Shown: in pieces, positions 31,916-40,516 of the stretch
Layout: every line of letters starts with the position of its first letter
Position numbering within the stretch: the stretch's first letter is position 1
Assembly: GCF_014842925.1 (NCBI RefSeq)
Contig: NZ_JACYXJ010000002.1
Span: 62,001-126,000, forward strand
DNA from: Roseibium polysiphoniae
Lineage (GTDB): Bacteria > Pseudomonadota > Alphaproteobacteria > Rhizobiales > Stappiaceae
DNA length: 64,000 nt
Direction: 5' to 3'
Program-made: the position numbers and the translations under genes
Notes under the pieces: model-generated
Seen by the model: only the letters and a program-made list of their open reading frames with translations
Told to the model about the DNA's origin: nothing
Database searches by the model: none

Positions 31916-32356
31916 ATGAGCGACGCAACGATCCGGCCTTTGTCAGCATCCGACAGGGCCGAATGGGGCCGTCTTTGGCAAGACTACCTGACCTTCTACA
32001 AGCAGGACCTGGCTCCCGAAGTGACCGACGGCCTGTTCGAGAGGCTGCTGGATGAGGGCGGGCATTTCGGTCTTGTCGCCGAGCTTGACGGCAGGCTTGT
32101 GGGCCTTGTGCACTCCCTGCCGCACGCAAGCACTTGGTCGCTCGAGCCTACTTGCTATCTCGAAGACCTCTACGTCGACGAGAGCCTGCGCGGTGGTGGT
32201 GTCGGTCGCAAGTTGATCGAGGCTGTCTCCGCAGAGGCGGACCGGCTCGGTTGCTACAAGATCTATTGGCACACGGAAGAAGGAAACGCCCGGGCGCGCC
32301 AGCTTTACGACCGGATCGGGACCTTGAGCGATTTCGTCAAATACGACCGCCCCTAG
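31916..32356 (+). CDS. GNAT-family N-acetyltransferase
   Basis: 146 residues from ATG 31916. The GNAT fold is visible in [31 protein letters not shown], the acetyl-CoA loop [20 protein letters not shown] (Q/RxxGxG/A type) and the [12 protein letters not shown] helix. It acetylates an unknown amine. It lies four bases after the thioesterase stop in the LiuR-headed operon. Confidence 0.88.
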   Translation: MSDATIRPLSASDRAEWGRLWQDYLTFYKQDLAPEVTDGLFERLLDEGGHFGLVAELDGRLVGLVHSLPHASTWSLEPTCYLEDLYVDESLRGGGVGRKLIEAVSAEADRLGCYKIYWHTEEGNARARQLYDRIGTLSDFVKYDRP

Positions 32357-32399
32357 GCCGGTCAACAGCAAACAGACTGTCTCTGGGAGGAGATGCACC

Positions 32400-33572
32400 A
32401 TGATCCGCAACGACTTTCCGTCTTTCAATTTCAACCTGGGCGAAACGGCCGACATGCTGCGCGACAGCGTGCGTGCGTTTTCGCAGGACCGGATTGCGCC
32501 GCTGGCAGAGCGGATCGACCGGGAGGACTGGTTCCCGCGCGAACTCTGGCCTGAAATGGGCGAGATGGGTCTGCACGGCATCACCGTGGAAGAGGACTGG
32601 GGCGGTTCTGGTCTCGGCTATCTCGAGCATTGCATCGCCATGGAGGAGGTCAGCCGGGCGTCGGCTTCCATCGGCCTGAGCTATGGCGCGCATTCCAACC
32701 TTTGCGTCAATCAGCTGCGCCGCTGGGGCACCGACGAACAGAAGACGCGCTATCTGTCCAAGCTGATTTCCGGCGAACATGTGGGCGCTCTGGCCATGTC
32801 GGAACCGGGCGCCGGGTCTGACGTCGTTTCCATGAAGCTCCGCGCCGAAAAGAAGGGCGACAAGTACATTCTCAACGGCACCAAGATGTGGATCACCAAT
32901 GGTCCTTGCGCCGACACGCTGATCATCTATGCCAAGACTGATCCGGACGCAGGGCCCAAGGGCATGACCGCGTTCCTGGTCGAGAAGGATTTTCCGGGCT
33001 TTTCTGTCGCTCAGAAGCTCGACAAACTCGGCATGCGTGGGTCTGAAACCGGCGAACTGGTGTTTCAGGACTGCGAGGTTCCGGAAGAAAACGTGCTTGC
33101 CGAAGTCGGCAAGGGCGTCAATGTGCTGATGTCGGGTCTCGACTATGAGCGCGCCGTCCTGTCGGCGGGCGCGGTCGGCATCATGCAGGCGGCCATGGAT
33201 GTGGTGATCCCCTACATTCACGAGCGCGAGCAGTTCGGACAGCCCATCGGCACCTTCCAGCTGGTGCAGGGCAAGGTCGCGGACATGTATGTCGCCATGA
33301 ATGCCACCAAGTCCTATGTCTATGCGGTGGCCCAGGCCTGTGACCGGGGAGAGACGACCCGCGAAGATGCGGCCGGGGCGATCCTTTTTGCTGCGGAGAA
33401 CGCCACCAAACTCGCGCTCGACGCGATCCAGCTTCTGGGCGGCAACGGCTACATCAATGACTATCCGACCGGCCGGCTTCTGCGCGATGCCAAGCTGTAT
33501 GAAATCGGCGCCGGCACCTCGGAAATCCGCCGCATGCTGATTGGCCGGGAGCTGTTCAACAAGTCCAAATAG
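32400..33572 (+). CDS. ivd: Isovaleryl-CoA dehydrogenase
   Basis: 390 residues, the normal length of acyl-CoA dehydrogenases. Signature stretches include [61 protein letters not shown]. The catalytic base is Glu250 in [12 protein letters not shown], the internal position that distinguishes isovaleryl-CoA dehydrogenases from most relatives. It oxidises isovaleryl-CoA to 3-methylcrotonyl-CoA in leucine degradation, passing electrons to ETF. It is the last gene of the operon headed by the LiuR-type regulator. Confidence 0.94.
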   Translation: MIRNDFPSFNFNLGETADMLRDSVRAFSQDRIAPLAERIDREDWFPRELWPEMGEMGLHGITVEEDWGGSGLGYLEHCIAMEEVSRASASIGLSYGAHSNLCVNQLRRWGTDEQKTRYLSKLISGEHVGALAMSEPGAGSDVVSMKLRAEKKGDKYILNGTKMWITNGPCADTLIIYAKTDPDAGPKGMTAFLVEKDFPGFSVAQKLDKLGMRGSETGELVFQDCEVPEENVLAEVGKGVNVLMSGLDYERAVLSAGAVGIMQAAMDVVIPYIHEREQFGQPIGTFQLVQGKVADMYVAMNATKSYVYAVAQACDRGETTREDAAGAILFAAENATKLALDAIQLLGGNGYINDYPTGRLLRDAKLYEIGAGTSEIRRMLIGRELFNKSK

Positions 33573-33713
33573 GCCCTGGACCTTTCCGGCCCGGCTGATC
33601 GTGAAAATGACCTGCGCAGTCCTGTCAAAAATGCTAAGGCGTGCTTGACCCAGTAACTTGGGCACGCTCTGATCAAGGGCTGCGGCCACGCGCAACGATC
33701 AATTGGAAACCCG

Positions 33714-34340
33714 ATGGACCTGACGCTTTTTCTCGCTTTTCTCGCGGCAACACTGGTGATCATTGCGACGCCGGGGCCGGCGGTGGCTCTGGCGTCCAGC
33801 CTTGCCGTGCGGCATGGGCCCAGGGCCGCAATGGCCAGCGTTGCCGGCGATGCGCTTGGCTCGGTTGTGCATATCGTCGTTGCCGTTCTCAGTCTGTCGG
33901 CGCTCTTGAGTGTCGCCAGCCAGATCCTGCCGGCGCTGCAAATCATCGGCGGGCTGTATATTCTGTATCTCGCCTATTCGGCCTTCACGGCAAAACCCCG
34001 TGCGCCTGAGGAAAACGCCGTTCACCGGGGATATCGCTCGGCCTTTATCAGCGGCTTCTTCTCCTGCGTGAGCAACCCGAAGGCCATTGTCTTTTTCGCG
34101 GCACTGTTTCCGAGTTTCATATCGCCTGAGCACGATGTCCTGTCGCAGTCCTTCATCTATGGATTGATCTTCGTCGTCCTGGATGGCGCTTCGATCATGG
34201 GCTATGCGATGCTGGCGCTCGCAGCGCTCAGATCGCCACTTGGCAGCCGCATCAATGTGGACAAATTGAGCGGCGCGGGCCTGTTCGGGATTGGTGCATT
34301 TCTGATTTTCAAAGGCTACCGGGACCTGCGGGCGGTCTAG
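33714..34340 (+). CDS. LysE/RhtB-family exporter
   Basis: 208 residues with about six transmembrane helices. The N-terminus FLAFLAATLVIIATPGPAVALASSLAVRHGPRAAMASVAGDALGS contains the family P-G-P motif; FISGFFSCVSNPKAIVFFAALFPSFI is the second signature. It exports amino acids or similar small metabolites. It stands alone; the following 1.1 kb is gene-less. Confidence 0.9.
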   Translation: MDLTLFLAFLAATLVIIATPGPAVALASSLAVRHGPRAAMASVAGDALGSVVHIVVAVLSLSALLSVASQILPALQIIGGLYILYLAYSAFTAKPRAPEENAVHRGYRSAFISGFFSCVSNPKAIVFFAALFPSFISPEHDVLSQSFIYGLIFVVLDGASIMGYAMLALAALRSPLGSRINVDKLSGAGLFGIGAFLIFKGYRDLRAV

Positions 34341-34974
34341 GGGGCGCCGTTGGGCGTCTTGGTCGGCAACACCACGGACGGTGAGACCAGCACCAGATCC
34401 GCCGCAGGATCTCTCCCCGGCGTTTTGGCTGGTTCTCGGTTTCCCGCTCAAACGGGATGGCAGGCGCTCCGGACTTGCCGGGCGTTGGTTGGTAAGTTGG
34501 GATGTGCAAGGCCGTTGCGCCTGCCCAGGTTCCGTGTCCCAAATGACTGAACGTGCGCCTTTCTCTTTTCTGCGCGCCGAAGGTAGAGTGTCCTCCGGTT
34601 TGCCAGATACGAGACACGCCTGAGATCTGCAGCGTCACTCCCCGCTGCAGGTTCAAGCTGCCAGTCACCGGATAAGGCTCTGGTCCGTTACACCAGACCT
34701 CATCCTCGAAACCCGGTCCCCACCACCGCGAACGGACGGTCCATCAGCGGCCCCGTGATGGCAGGAACGGGAGTGATGATACGACAGGTCCGGCAGGGGA
34801 GGATAAGTTCCGGCTATTCATAGGCAGTGGGTGTGTTTTCAATGCCTTGCGAGGGGGCTATCCCTGTCTGATTGAGGGATAAGGTCTGTTGCATCCTCTC
34901 TTTGCCTTCCCTGCGCAGGCAGGGATCCAGTAGCCGCAGGCATCTCGGCAGGGGCCGTGAGCTCCTGATGTACT

Positions 34975-35010
34975 GGGTCCCGGATCTTCGCTGCGCTCGT
35001 CCGGGAGGGC
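34975..35010. repeat. Palindromic repeat, type 2
   Basis: TGGGTCCCGGATC...CTCGTCCGGGA, an imperfect palindrome around TTCGCTGCG. It is of the kind scattered through alphaproteobacterial genomes. Confidence 0.5.
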
Positions 35011-35090
35011 GAGGGGAGAGGGGCAAGGTCAGACCACATCAATAGAAGCCATGCCCCTGCCGTCATTGGAGGGCGCCGCCAAACTCACCG

Positions 35091-35466
35091 GCGTCATCCT
35101 CGGGCGTGTCCCGAGGATCCACTCTCCAGGCCTTCGCGGTGAGGCTCTTTGGATTGCCGGGACAAGCCCGACAATGACGACGGAGGGGGCTGTTTTCAGC
35201 GGCATGGGCAAGGCCTTGCCTCCAACTCAGGCGTCATCCCCGCCCTGTGCGGGGATCTATTGGTTCCCGAAGCGTATCGAGCAAAGCAGAGAATGCACGG
35301 CAGTTTCCAGCTCGCAGACAACCGCCCGGTTGGCAGCTACGTGGATTGGATCCCCGCACAAGGCGGGGATGACCGCGGGTGGTTCGGGGAATGTAGGGGG
35401 TTAGATGGTCATTGCCGTCCACCACACCCACCGGCGTCATCCTCGGGCCTGTCCCGAGGATCCACG
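35091..35466. repeat. Cluster of five GTCAT-type palindromic repeats
   Basis: Copies at 35091-35124 (GCGTCATCCTCGGG...CCCGAGGATCC), 35151-35179 (inverted, GGATTGCCGGGACAAGCCCG), 35231-35260 (GCGTCATCCCCGCC...GGGGATC), 35348-35373 (inverted, GGATCCCCGC...GGGGATGAC) and 35433-35466. Each is a hairpin with arms CCTCGGG/CCCGAGG or CCCCGCC/GGGGAT. They resemble REP-like intergenic elements; inverted pairs could fold together. Confidence 0.75.
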
Positions 35467-35468
35467 TG

Positions 35469-35831
35469 TTAGGCGTCTTCGGAGAGGGCCGCGCGGAGGG
35501 TGGCCAGGCGGGCGTGAACGGCGTCGCGTTTGGCGTCAAGGTCGGCCCGAAGCCGTTCGATCTGCTCAAGTTTCCCGAGCAGCTGCGCGACGCCACCCTC
35601 ACAGGGGCCGTCACCCTCGTCGGACAGGCAGGCCGCCATAGCTCGGATTTCGCGGGTCGAAAACCCGGTGGCAATAAGGTCGCGGATGCGGGTCGCGCGG
35701 CGCAAGTCTGCGGCGTCATAGCTGCGATAGCCATTGTCCGCGCGGCCCGTCTCCATAAGTCCGGATTGTTCGTAGTGGCGTAGCATGCGTTCCGTGATGC
35801 CAAGCCGATCGGCTGCTTCCTTGATTTGCAT
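35469..35831 (-). CDS. MerR-family transcriptional regulator
   Basis: 120 residues. An N-terminal HTH (MQIKEAADRLGITERMLRHYEQSGLMETGRADNGYRSYDAADLRRATRIRDLIATGFSTREIR) is followed by a coiled-coil helix (LLGKLEQIERLRADLDAKRDAVHARL) and no sizeable effector domain. One Cys pair (ACLSDEGDGPC) might sense metal or redox, but the spacing is not diagnostic. Near-identical palindromes before this gene and the adjacent SDR gene imply it controls both. The promoter has a 19-bp spacer, the MerR hallmark. Confidence 0.85.
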   Translation of the reverse strand: MQIKEAADRLGITERMLRHYEQSGLMETGRADNGYRSYDAADLRRATRIRDLIATGFSTREIRAMAACLSDEGDGPCEGGVAQLLGKLEQIERLRADLDAKRDAVHARLATLRAALSEDA

Positions 35832-35859
35832 TTGGGCTCCTTTCGGGAGGCGTCTAGCA

Positions 35860-35879
35860 CCTTAACACTAGTGTCAAGG
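35860..35879 (-). promoter_or_regulatory. MerR operator/promoter of the regulator gene
   Basis: CCTTAACACTAGTGTCAAGG is a 20-bp palindrome with one mismatched pair. On the minus strand it lies in the spacer between TTGACC and GCTAGA (19-bp spacing). Confidence 0.65.
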
Positions 35880-35916
35880 TCAAGCCTCCCTTTCAAGAAA
35901 GCAAGCGCAAAGCACC

Positions 35917-36681
35917 CTAGCTCCGCTGCGACCAGCCGCCGTCAACCGTGAGCACCTGGCCGGTGAGCCATTCGTTTTCGGCGCTGCCCAGGCGCAAGAT
36001 CCATGGCACCAGATCGGACGCTTCGCCCCGCCGGCCGAGGGGAATTTGGGCCGCCTCTGTCTCCTCGACCGAGCGTGCAATGTCTGCCGGCAGTCCCATC
36101 ATGCCGGTTAGCGCGCCGCTTTTGACCGGGCCGGGGGAGACCGCGTTGACCCTTATGCCGTGCGCGGCCAGTTCGAGTGCCCAGGACCGGGTCAGATGCT
36201 CAAGCGCGGCCTTGGTGGCCGCATAGTGAGCAAGGCCCGGCGCGGCATTTTGAGACAGGGCGGTTCCGATGTTGACGACGGCGCCCTTGGTGGCGGTGAG
36301 GGCGGCCTGGGCCTCCTTCAACAGAAGAGACGGGCCAACGATGTTCACCGCGCAAATGTTGGACAAGACCTCCCCGTCATAGGCTTCGATCGGAAGCGGT
36401 TTGCCCGCGCCCGCATTGTTGACGAGGAGGTCCAGTCGGCCCCACCGGTGCGTTGCCGCCTCGACAATGCGCTTACCGGCGGCCGGATCGGCGCTGTCGG
36501 CCTGAACCGCTTCGATTGCCGGGTTTTTGTCCGCGACGTCGGCGAGCCTTGCGCCGTCACGGCCTGTGATGACCACATTGGCGCCCATTTCAGTCAAGGC
36601 GAGCGCCGTCGCCTGCCCGATGCCCGAGCTTCCGCCGGTCACGATGGCAACCTTGCCCTGCCAGTTCGTCTGTTCACTCAT
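35917..36681 (-). CDS. SDR-family oxidoreductase
   Basis: 254 residues, classical short-chain dehydrogenase. VTGGSSGIGQ binds the cofactor, LVNNAGAGKP is the NNAG motif, the Ser lies in VVNIGTALSQ and the catalytic Tyr-x-x-x-Lys in HYAATKAAL; VDGGWS ends it. It reduces or oxidises an unknown alcohol/ketone with NAD(P). It lies downstream of a MerR-type operator and beside the MerR gene on the same strand, so it is probably inducible. Confidence 0.9.
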   Translation of the reverse strand: MSEQTNWQGKVAIVTGGSSGIGQATALALTEMGANVVITGRDGARLADVADKNPAIEAVQADSADPAAGKRIVEAATHRWGRLDLLVNNAGAGKPLPIEAYDGEVLSNICAVNIVGPSLLLKEAQAALTATKGAVVNIGTALSQNAAPGLAHYAATKAALEHLTRSWALELAAHGIRVNAVSPGPVKSGALTGMMGLPADIARSVEETEAAQIPLGRRGEASDLVPWILRLGSAENEWLTGQVLTVDGGWSQRS

Positions 36682-36737
36682 CTCGGTCTGTTTCCCTGAT
36701 TTGACCTGCGCATATGCGCGATGAGCCGGTGCTAACG

Positions 36738-36760
36738 GATTGACGTTAGTGTCAGGGTCA
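36738..36760 (-). promoter_or_regulatory. MerR-type operator/promoter upstream of the SDR gene
   Basis: TTGACGTTAGTGTCAGGGTCAA (plus-strand reading) contains TGAC..GTCA arms like the palindrome at 35860. On the minus strand TTGACC and TTAGCA flank it with about 20 bp spacing. Confidence 0.55.
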
Positions 36761-36897
36761 AGCCCGAATTTCAGGAGCTGGTTTGCGGGTGTTGGCGCAT
36801 CGCCGCAGAATTTTTCATTCTTTTTTTGATGTCATGTCGAAATCGCTAAGGGCCGAACGTCATGGGGGTGTCTAAACCCAAGTGAGGTGCTTTGAGA

Positions 36898-37290
36898 ATG
36901 AGTTTTTATGTCACCACCCTGGTCGCGCTTGCGCTGACGCCCATCTGGCTCGTGCTCTGGATGGGCGTTACATCCGCGCGGCCGAGATTTGAAACCTCCA
37001 TCGGCGACGGCGGTCATTCAGCGCTTTTGCTCAAGGTCCGCCGTCATGGCAATTTCATCGAATGGGTGCCTTTTACGCTCATCCTGATGTTGCTTGCCGA
37101 GGCCCAGGGAGCCGGCAGCTTCTGGCTTCTTGCAGCGGGTGGTCTGCTGGTTCTTGGCCGGCTTGCGCATCCCTTTGGGCTCAAGGAAACTGAAGTCCAT
37201 CACCCGTTGCGGTATGTTGGCAATGGAACAAATTTTCTCGCCGCTGTTCTTCTGTTTGGAACACTGGCGCGGCTTCACTTTGGTTTTTGA
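36898..37290 (+). CDS. MAPEG-family membrane protein
   Basis: 130 residues from ATG 36898, with about four transmembrane helices. RRHGNFIEWVPFTLILMLLAE and GRLAHPFGLK are the MAPEG signatures shared with microsomal glutathione S-transferases and bacterial YecN. It may conjugate glutathione to lipophilic compounds in the inner membrane. No partner gene is evident. Confidence 0.87.
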   Translation: MSFYVTTLVALALTPIWLVLWMGVTSARPRFETSIGDGGHSALLLKVRRHGNFIEWVPFTLILMLLAEAQGAGSFWLLAAGGLLVLGRLAHPFGLKETEVHHPLRYVGNGTNFLAAVLLFGTLARLHFGF

Positions 37291-37325
37291 TGGTCTTGAA
37301 CCGACTTTGAAATGAGGATTACGTG

Positions 37326-37685
37326 ATGAAGTACATGATGTTGATCTATGCCGACCCCGCGAACGAGCCGGTCTATGGCACGCCTGAATTTGAAAAGATG
37401 ATGGCTGGTTACCTGTCCTTGAGCGAGAAGATGGCAGCCGATGGTGTGATGCTCGCAGGCGAGGGGCTGAAGGAGGCCGAGACAAGCACAACCTTGCGCG
37501 TGCGCGGTGAAAAGGTCGAGACCATGGACGGCCCCTTCGCGGAGACCAAGGAACATCTCGGCGGTTTTTATCTCATCGATGTTCCCGATCTGGATGCGGC
37601 GCTGGAGTACGCCGCGCTGATCCCAAGCGCTGAATACGGCACTGTCGAAGTGCGTCCGGTGATGGACTATCCTGACGCCGGCTAG
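37326..37685 (+). CDS. YCII-related DGPF-domain protein, ECF42 partner
   Basis: 119 residues from ATG 37326; an in-frame GTG lies three bases earlier. MKYMMLIYADPANEP starts it, and METMDGPFAETKEHLGGFYLIDVPDLDAAL carries the DGPF motif. Such proteins are encoded next to ECF42-type sigma factors and are thought to be linked to their control or output. The sigma gene follows 31 bases later. Confidence 0.88.
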   Translation: MKYMMLIYADPANEPVYGTPEFEKMMAGYLSLSEKMAADGVMLAGEGLKEAETSTTLRVRGEKVETMDGPFAETKEHLGGFYLIDVPDLDAALEYAALIPSAEYGTVEVRPVMDYPDAG

Positions 37686-37716
37686 CACAGGATCTGGCAC
37701 TCAACCGGACAGAAAC

Positions 37717-38949
37717 ATGACCGCCCCTGCCTCCAACGCCATTGCTGTTACGAAGATCCTCGGCAAGCTGGCGCGCGAAGAGCAGGGGCGGTTGCTGTCG
37801 ATCCTCATCGGTAAGCTGCGCGACTTTCAGCTCGCCGAAGATGTTCTGCAGGATGCCATGGTGTCCGCTGTCTCCCATTGGGGGCGCAATGGCCTTCCCG
37901 CGTCACCTCAGGCGTGGCTGCTTCAGGTGGCGCACCGCAAGGCGATTGACCGGATCCGGCGCACAAAAACGGCAGAGCTGGCCGGGGCTGATCTCGCCCT
38001 GTTGATGGAAGAGGCCTCGGGTCAGGACGACAATCCGGACATTCCTGACGAGCGGCTGCGACTGGTCTTCACCTGCTGCCATCCGGCGCTGGAGCGCAAG
38101 TCGCAGGTCGCGCTGACGCTTCGGACGCTGGGCGGTCTGACGACGGAGGAGATCGCGCGGGTCTTTCTGGACCGGGAAACAACCATGGGCCAGCGCCTGT
38201 CGCGGGCCAAGACCAAGGTGGCGGCAGCAGGCATTCCCTATGAAGTGCCAGGCCCCGAGCAATGGCCGGCGCGGCTGGATGCGGTGTTGGGGGTTGTCTA
38301 TCTGATCTTCACCACGGGCCATGCGGGAACGGCTGACGATGGCCGGGATCTGGCGCAGGAAGCACTTTTTCTCTGCCGTCTGCTGAACAACCTTCGGCCG
38401 GATGATCCTGAAATCGAGGGCTGCCTTGCGCTTTTGACCATCAATCATGCGCGCCGGGCGGCCAGGCTTGATGATGCGGGCGTGCGAATAGCGCTCCTCG
38501 ATCAGGATCGTGCGCTCTGGGAGGCATCAGAACTCAAGGAGGGGCTTGCCCTCGTTGAGGTTGCCTTGAGCCGCGGGCGGCTGGGGCCCTATCAGATCAA
38601 GGCAGCGATTGCCGCCTGTCACTGCGAAGGCGACACGCCTGACTGGTCGCAGATCCTGTTGCTCTATGACGAGTTGCTGGCTTTTGAGCCGACCGACGTC
38701 GTTCGGCTCAACCGCGCTGTGGCCCTGGCAGAGGCAGGAGGTCTCGAGGCTGCGATCGGCATCGTGGACGGTCTTGAGGCGGGCCTTTCAGATTACCAGC
38801 CGTTCCATGCAGCCCGGGCGGAGCTTTTTGTGCGGGCAGGCAGGTGGCAGCAGGCCTGCATGGCCTACGAGAAGGCGATTGCCCTGGTGGCGAATGAGGC
38901 CGATAAGCTGTTCTTGAAGCGCAGACTTGCAAGGGTCGCGGGGAATTAA
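37717..38949 (+). CDS. ECF42-type RNA polymerase sigma factor with C-terminal extension
   Basis: 410 residues, far longer than ordinary ECF factors. Sigma region 2 (LQDAMVSAVSHWGRNGLPASPQAWLLQVAHRKAIDRIRR) and region 4 (LRTLGGLTTEEIARVFLDRETTMGQRLSRAKTKV) are followed by about 230 residues of helical repeats (DUF6596/TPR-like: LNRAVALAEAGGLEAAIGIVDGL, RAGRWQQACMAYEKAIAL). The C-terminal part is needed for activity in studied ECF42 members. No anti-sigma gene is adjacent; the DGPF gene upstream is the expected partner. Confidence 0.92.
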   Translation: MTAPASNAIAVTKILGKLAREEQGRLLSILIGKLRDFQLAEDVLQDAMVSAVSHWGRNGLPASPQAWLLQVAHRKAIDRIRRTKTAELAGADLALLMEEASGQDDNPDIPDERLRLVFTCCHPALERKSQVALTLRTLGGLTTEEIARVFLDRETTMGQRLSRAKTKVAAAGIPYEVPGPEQWPARLDAVLGVVYLIFTTGHAGTADDGRDLAQEALFLCRLLNNLRPDDPEIEGCLALLTINHARRAARLDDAGVRIALLDQDRALWEASELKEGLALVEVALSRGRLGPYQIKAAIAACHCEGDTPDWSQILLLYDELLAFEPTDVVRLNRAVALAEAGGLEAAIGIVDGLEAGLSDYQPFHAARAELFVRAGRWQQACMAYEKAIALVANEADKLFLKRRLARVAGN

Positions 38950-39007
38950 CCAAGGGACGGCTGCGCTCTGTCGCGATGACGCGGGCTGTTTTGCAATGGA
39001 GAGCGGG

Positions 39008-39415
39008 ATGAACGGCGAACTGGATCTGCAACGACTGCTTTCGACCATGCGGCCGGAGCTGGATCCTGAGCCTTACGTGTTCTGCTGCTTTTCCGACATG
39101 TCCTTCGCACAACTTGCGAGCCATGATCCGGTCGCTCTCATCGCGGAGGCGGAAGGGGTGACAGCCATTTTGCCGCTCGCATCAGCGACGGCGCTTGGCC
39201 AAGACGCGCCGCCCAGGTTTCAGAGGATCACGCTGACCATCCATTCGAGCCTCGAGGCGGTCGGTCTGACGGCGGCCTTCGCTGCGGCTTTGACCCGGCA
39301 CGGCATCTCGGCGAATGTGGTGGCGGGCTATTTTCACGACCATATCTTCGTGCCCGAAGCCCAAGCCGTTGAAGCCATGTTGGTTTTGCGCCGGCTGTCT
39401 GAAGAGGCACGATAG
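39008..39415 (+). CDS. ACT-domain protein
   Basis: 135 residues from ATG 39008, with GGAGAG just upstream (ATG 38996 is an alternative). DLQRLLSTMRPELDPEPYVFCCF and LIAEAEGVTAILP begin a two-part ACT module; FQRITLTIHSSLEAVGLTAAFAAALTRHGISANVVAGYFHDHIFVP is the second ACT fold. It probably binds an amino acid as a free-standing sensor. It starts shortly after the sigma gene and may share its transcript. Confidence 0.85.
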   Translation: MNGELDLQRLLSTMRPELDPEPYVFCCFSDMSFAQLASHDPVALIAEAEGVTAILPLASATALGQDAPPRFQRITLTIHSSLEAVGLTAAFAAALTRHGISANVVAGYFHDHIFVPEAQAVEAMLVLRRLSEEAR

Positions 39416-39513
39416 CGCGGCGGGACACTTTTGGACGTTTCAGACACGTCTGCTGTTGCAATTTTGGCGCGGCGATCCCATTCCTTAAGGGGGTGGAACA
39501 ACGGGAACTCGGC

Positions 39514-40362
39514 ATGGAACGGGCAAGGCGGCGTCTGGCTGCCGTAATGTGTGCCGATGTGGCGCATTATTCGCGGCTGATGGAACGGGATGAAGACGGG
39601 ACCCTGGACCGGCTGAAATCCTACCGCAGCATCATGAGCGGGCTGACCGAACGCCATCACGGCCGGATCGTCAACACCTGGGGCGATGCGGTCATCATCG
39701 AGTTTTCCAGTGTCGTCGAAGCCGTGCAATGCGCGGTCGACATTCAGAACGAACTCTCCCTTCGCAACGCTGATCTGCCGCAAGCGGCCCGCATGGATTT
39801 TCGCATCGGGATCAATCTCGGCGACATCATGGTCGAGGGCGATGACATCTACGGCGATGGCGTGAATGTGGCCGCAAGGCTGCAGGAGCTTGCACCGACC
39901 GGCGGCGTCATGCTGAGCCAGTCGGTCCATGACCAGGTCCGCAGCAAGCTGGCGCTCGGGTTTGAAAGTGTCGGACCGCAGACAATCAAGAACGTCAGTG
40001 AGCCGGTCGAGGCATTTTCCGTCCGTTTGGGCGGACGCAATGAGCCCGCGCCTCATGAGACGCCCTCGCAAGACGGGGAAGAGACGGCCCGGCAACAGGC
40101 CGATCCTCAGCTTGGGGCGGACACCCAGGCGTTTGCAAATGGCTTTGAACAGGCGCGCAACTGGCTGCGGCGCCAACCGAAACGGATCCGGAGCTGTGTC
40201 TTCATGATCGGTTTCTTTTTCGTGCTCAATCTTCTGACCAGCGGCCTGTCGACGCTCTGGTTCGTGTGGCCATCCCTGCCATTCGCGCTGGCGCTGATCT
40301 GGCATGTGTTTGTCGGAAAGGAGCGCAAGTTGATGTCCGGCCGATCGGGGCCGGGAGACTGA
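39514..40362 (+). CDS. Class III nucleotidyl cyclase with C-terminal membrane domain
   Basis: 282 residues from ATG 39514; GTG 39493 would add seven. The cyclase domain opens RRLAAVMCADVAHYSRLMERDEDGT (first metal Asp), then NTWGDAVIIEF (second Asp) and YGDGVNVAARLQELA. The usual purine-selecting Lys before the second Asp is replaced by Asn (RIVNTWGD), so the substrate preference is uncertain. Residues about 225-275 form two transmembrane helices, unusual at the C-terminus. A linker rich in Gln/Glu joins them. Confidence 0.83.
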   Translation: MERARRRLAAVMCADVAHYSRLMERDEDGTLDRLKSYRSIMSGLTERHHGRIVNTWGDAVIIEFSSVVEAVQCAVDIQNELSLRNADLPQAARMDFRIGINLGDIMVEGDDIYGDGVNVAARLQELAPTGGVMLSQSVHDQVRSKLALGFESVGPQTIKNVSEPVEAFSVRLGGRNEPAPHETPSQDGEETARQQADPQLGADTQAFANGFEQARNWLRRQPKRIRSCVFMIGFFFVLNLLTSGLSTLWFVWPSLPFALALIWHVFVGKERKLMSGRSGPGD

Positions 40363-40516
40363 ACTGAAAGATCGCAATCTCCTGTTGCGGATCTGATAAC
40401 TCTTTTTCGCGTATGAAGAGCCATGGGATTTGCGACAAGCGTCTGCTTCGCATAAACAAGGGTAAGAACCTGCTGGTGGCAACGCCGGCAAACAGTCAAC
40501 GGAGCCTATCCTGCGC

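Larger units (their letters stand above)
34341..35468. other. Gene-less region with repeats and possible structured RNA
   Basis: No convincing gene. The left part (34350-34780) has many short hairpins, for example CTGCAG (34627, 34645) and TCTGGT/ACCAGA (34679/34692). On the minus strand it has open but frame-switching reading frames, so it could be a structured RNA or a decayed gene. The right part (34975-35466) holds a cluster of palindromic repeats described separately. Confidence 0.6.

Noticed and set aside
32337..33695. Long antisense frame opposite ivd
   Set aside because: Shadow of the isovaleryl-CoA dehydrogenase gene; no domain or motif.
34341..34780. RNase P RNA, tmRNA, SRP RNA or cobalamin riboswitch
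   Set aside because: The diagnostic conserved boxes of these RNAs were looked for on both strands and not found.
34975..35466. CRISPR array
   Set aside because: The repeats are palindromic, of both orientations and irregularly spaced, with no equal-length spacers and no cas genes.
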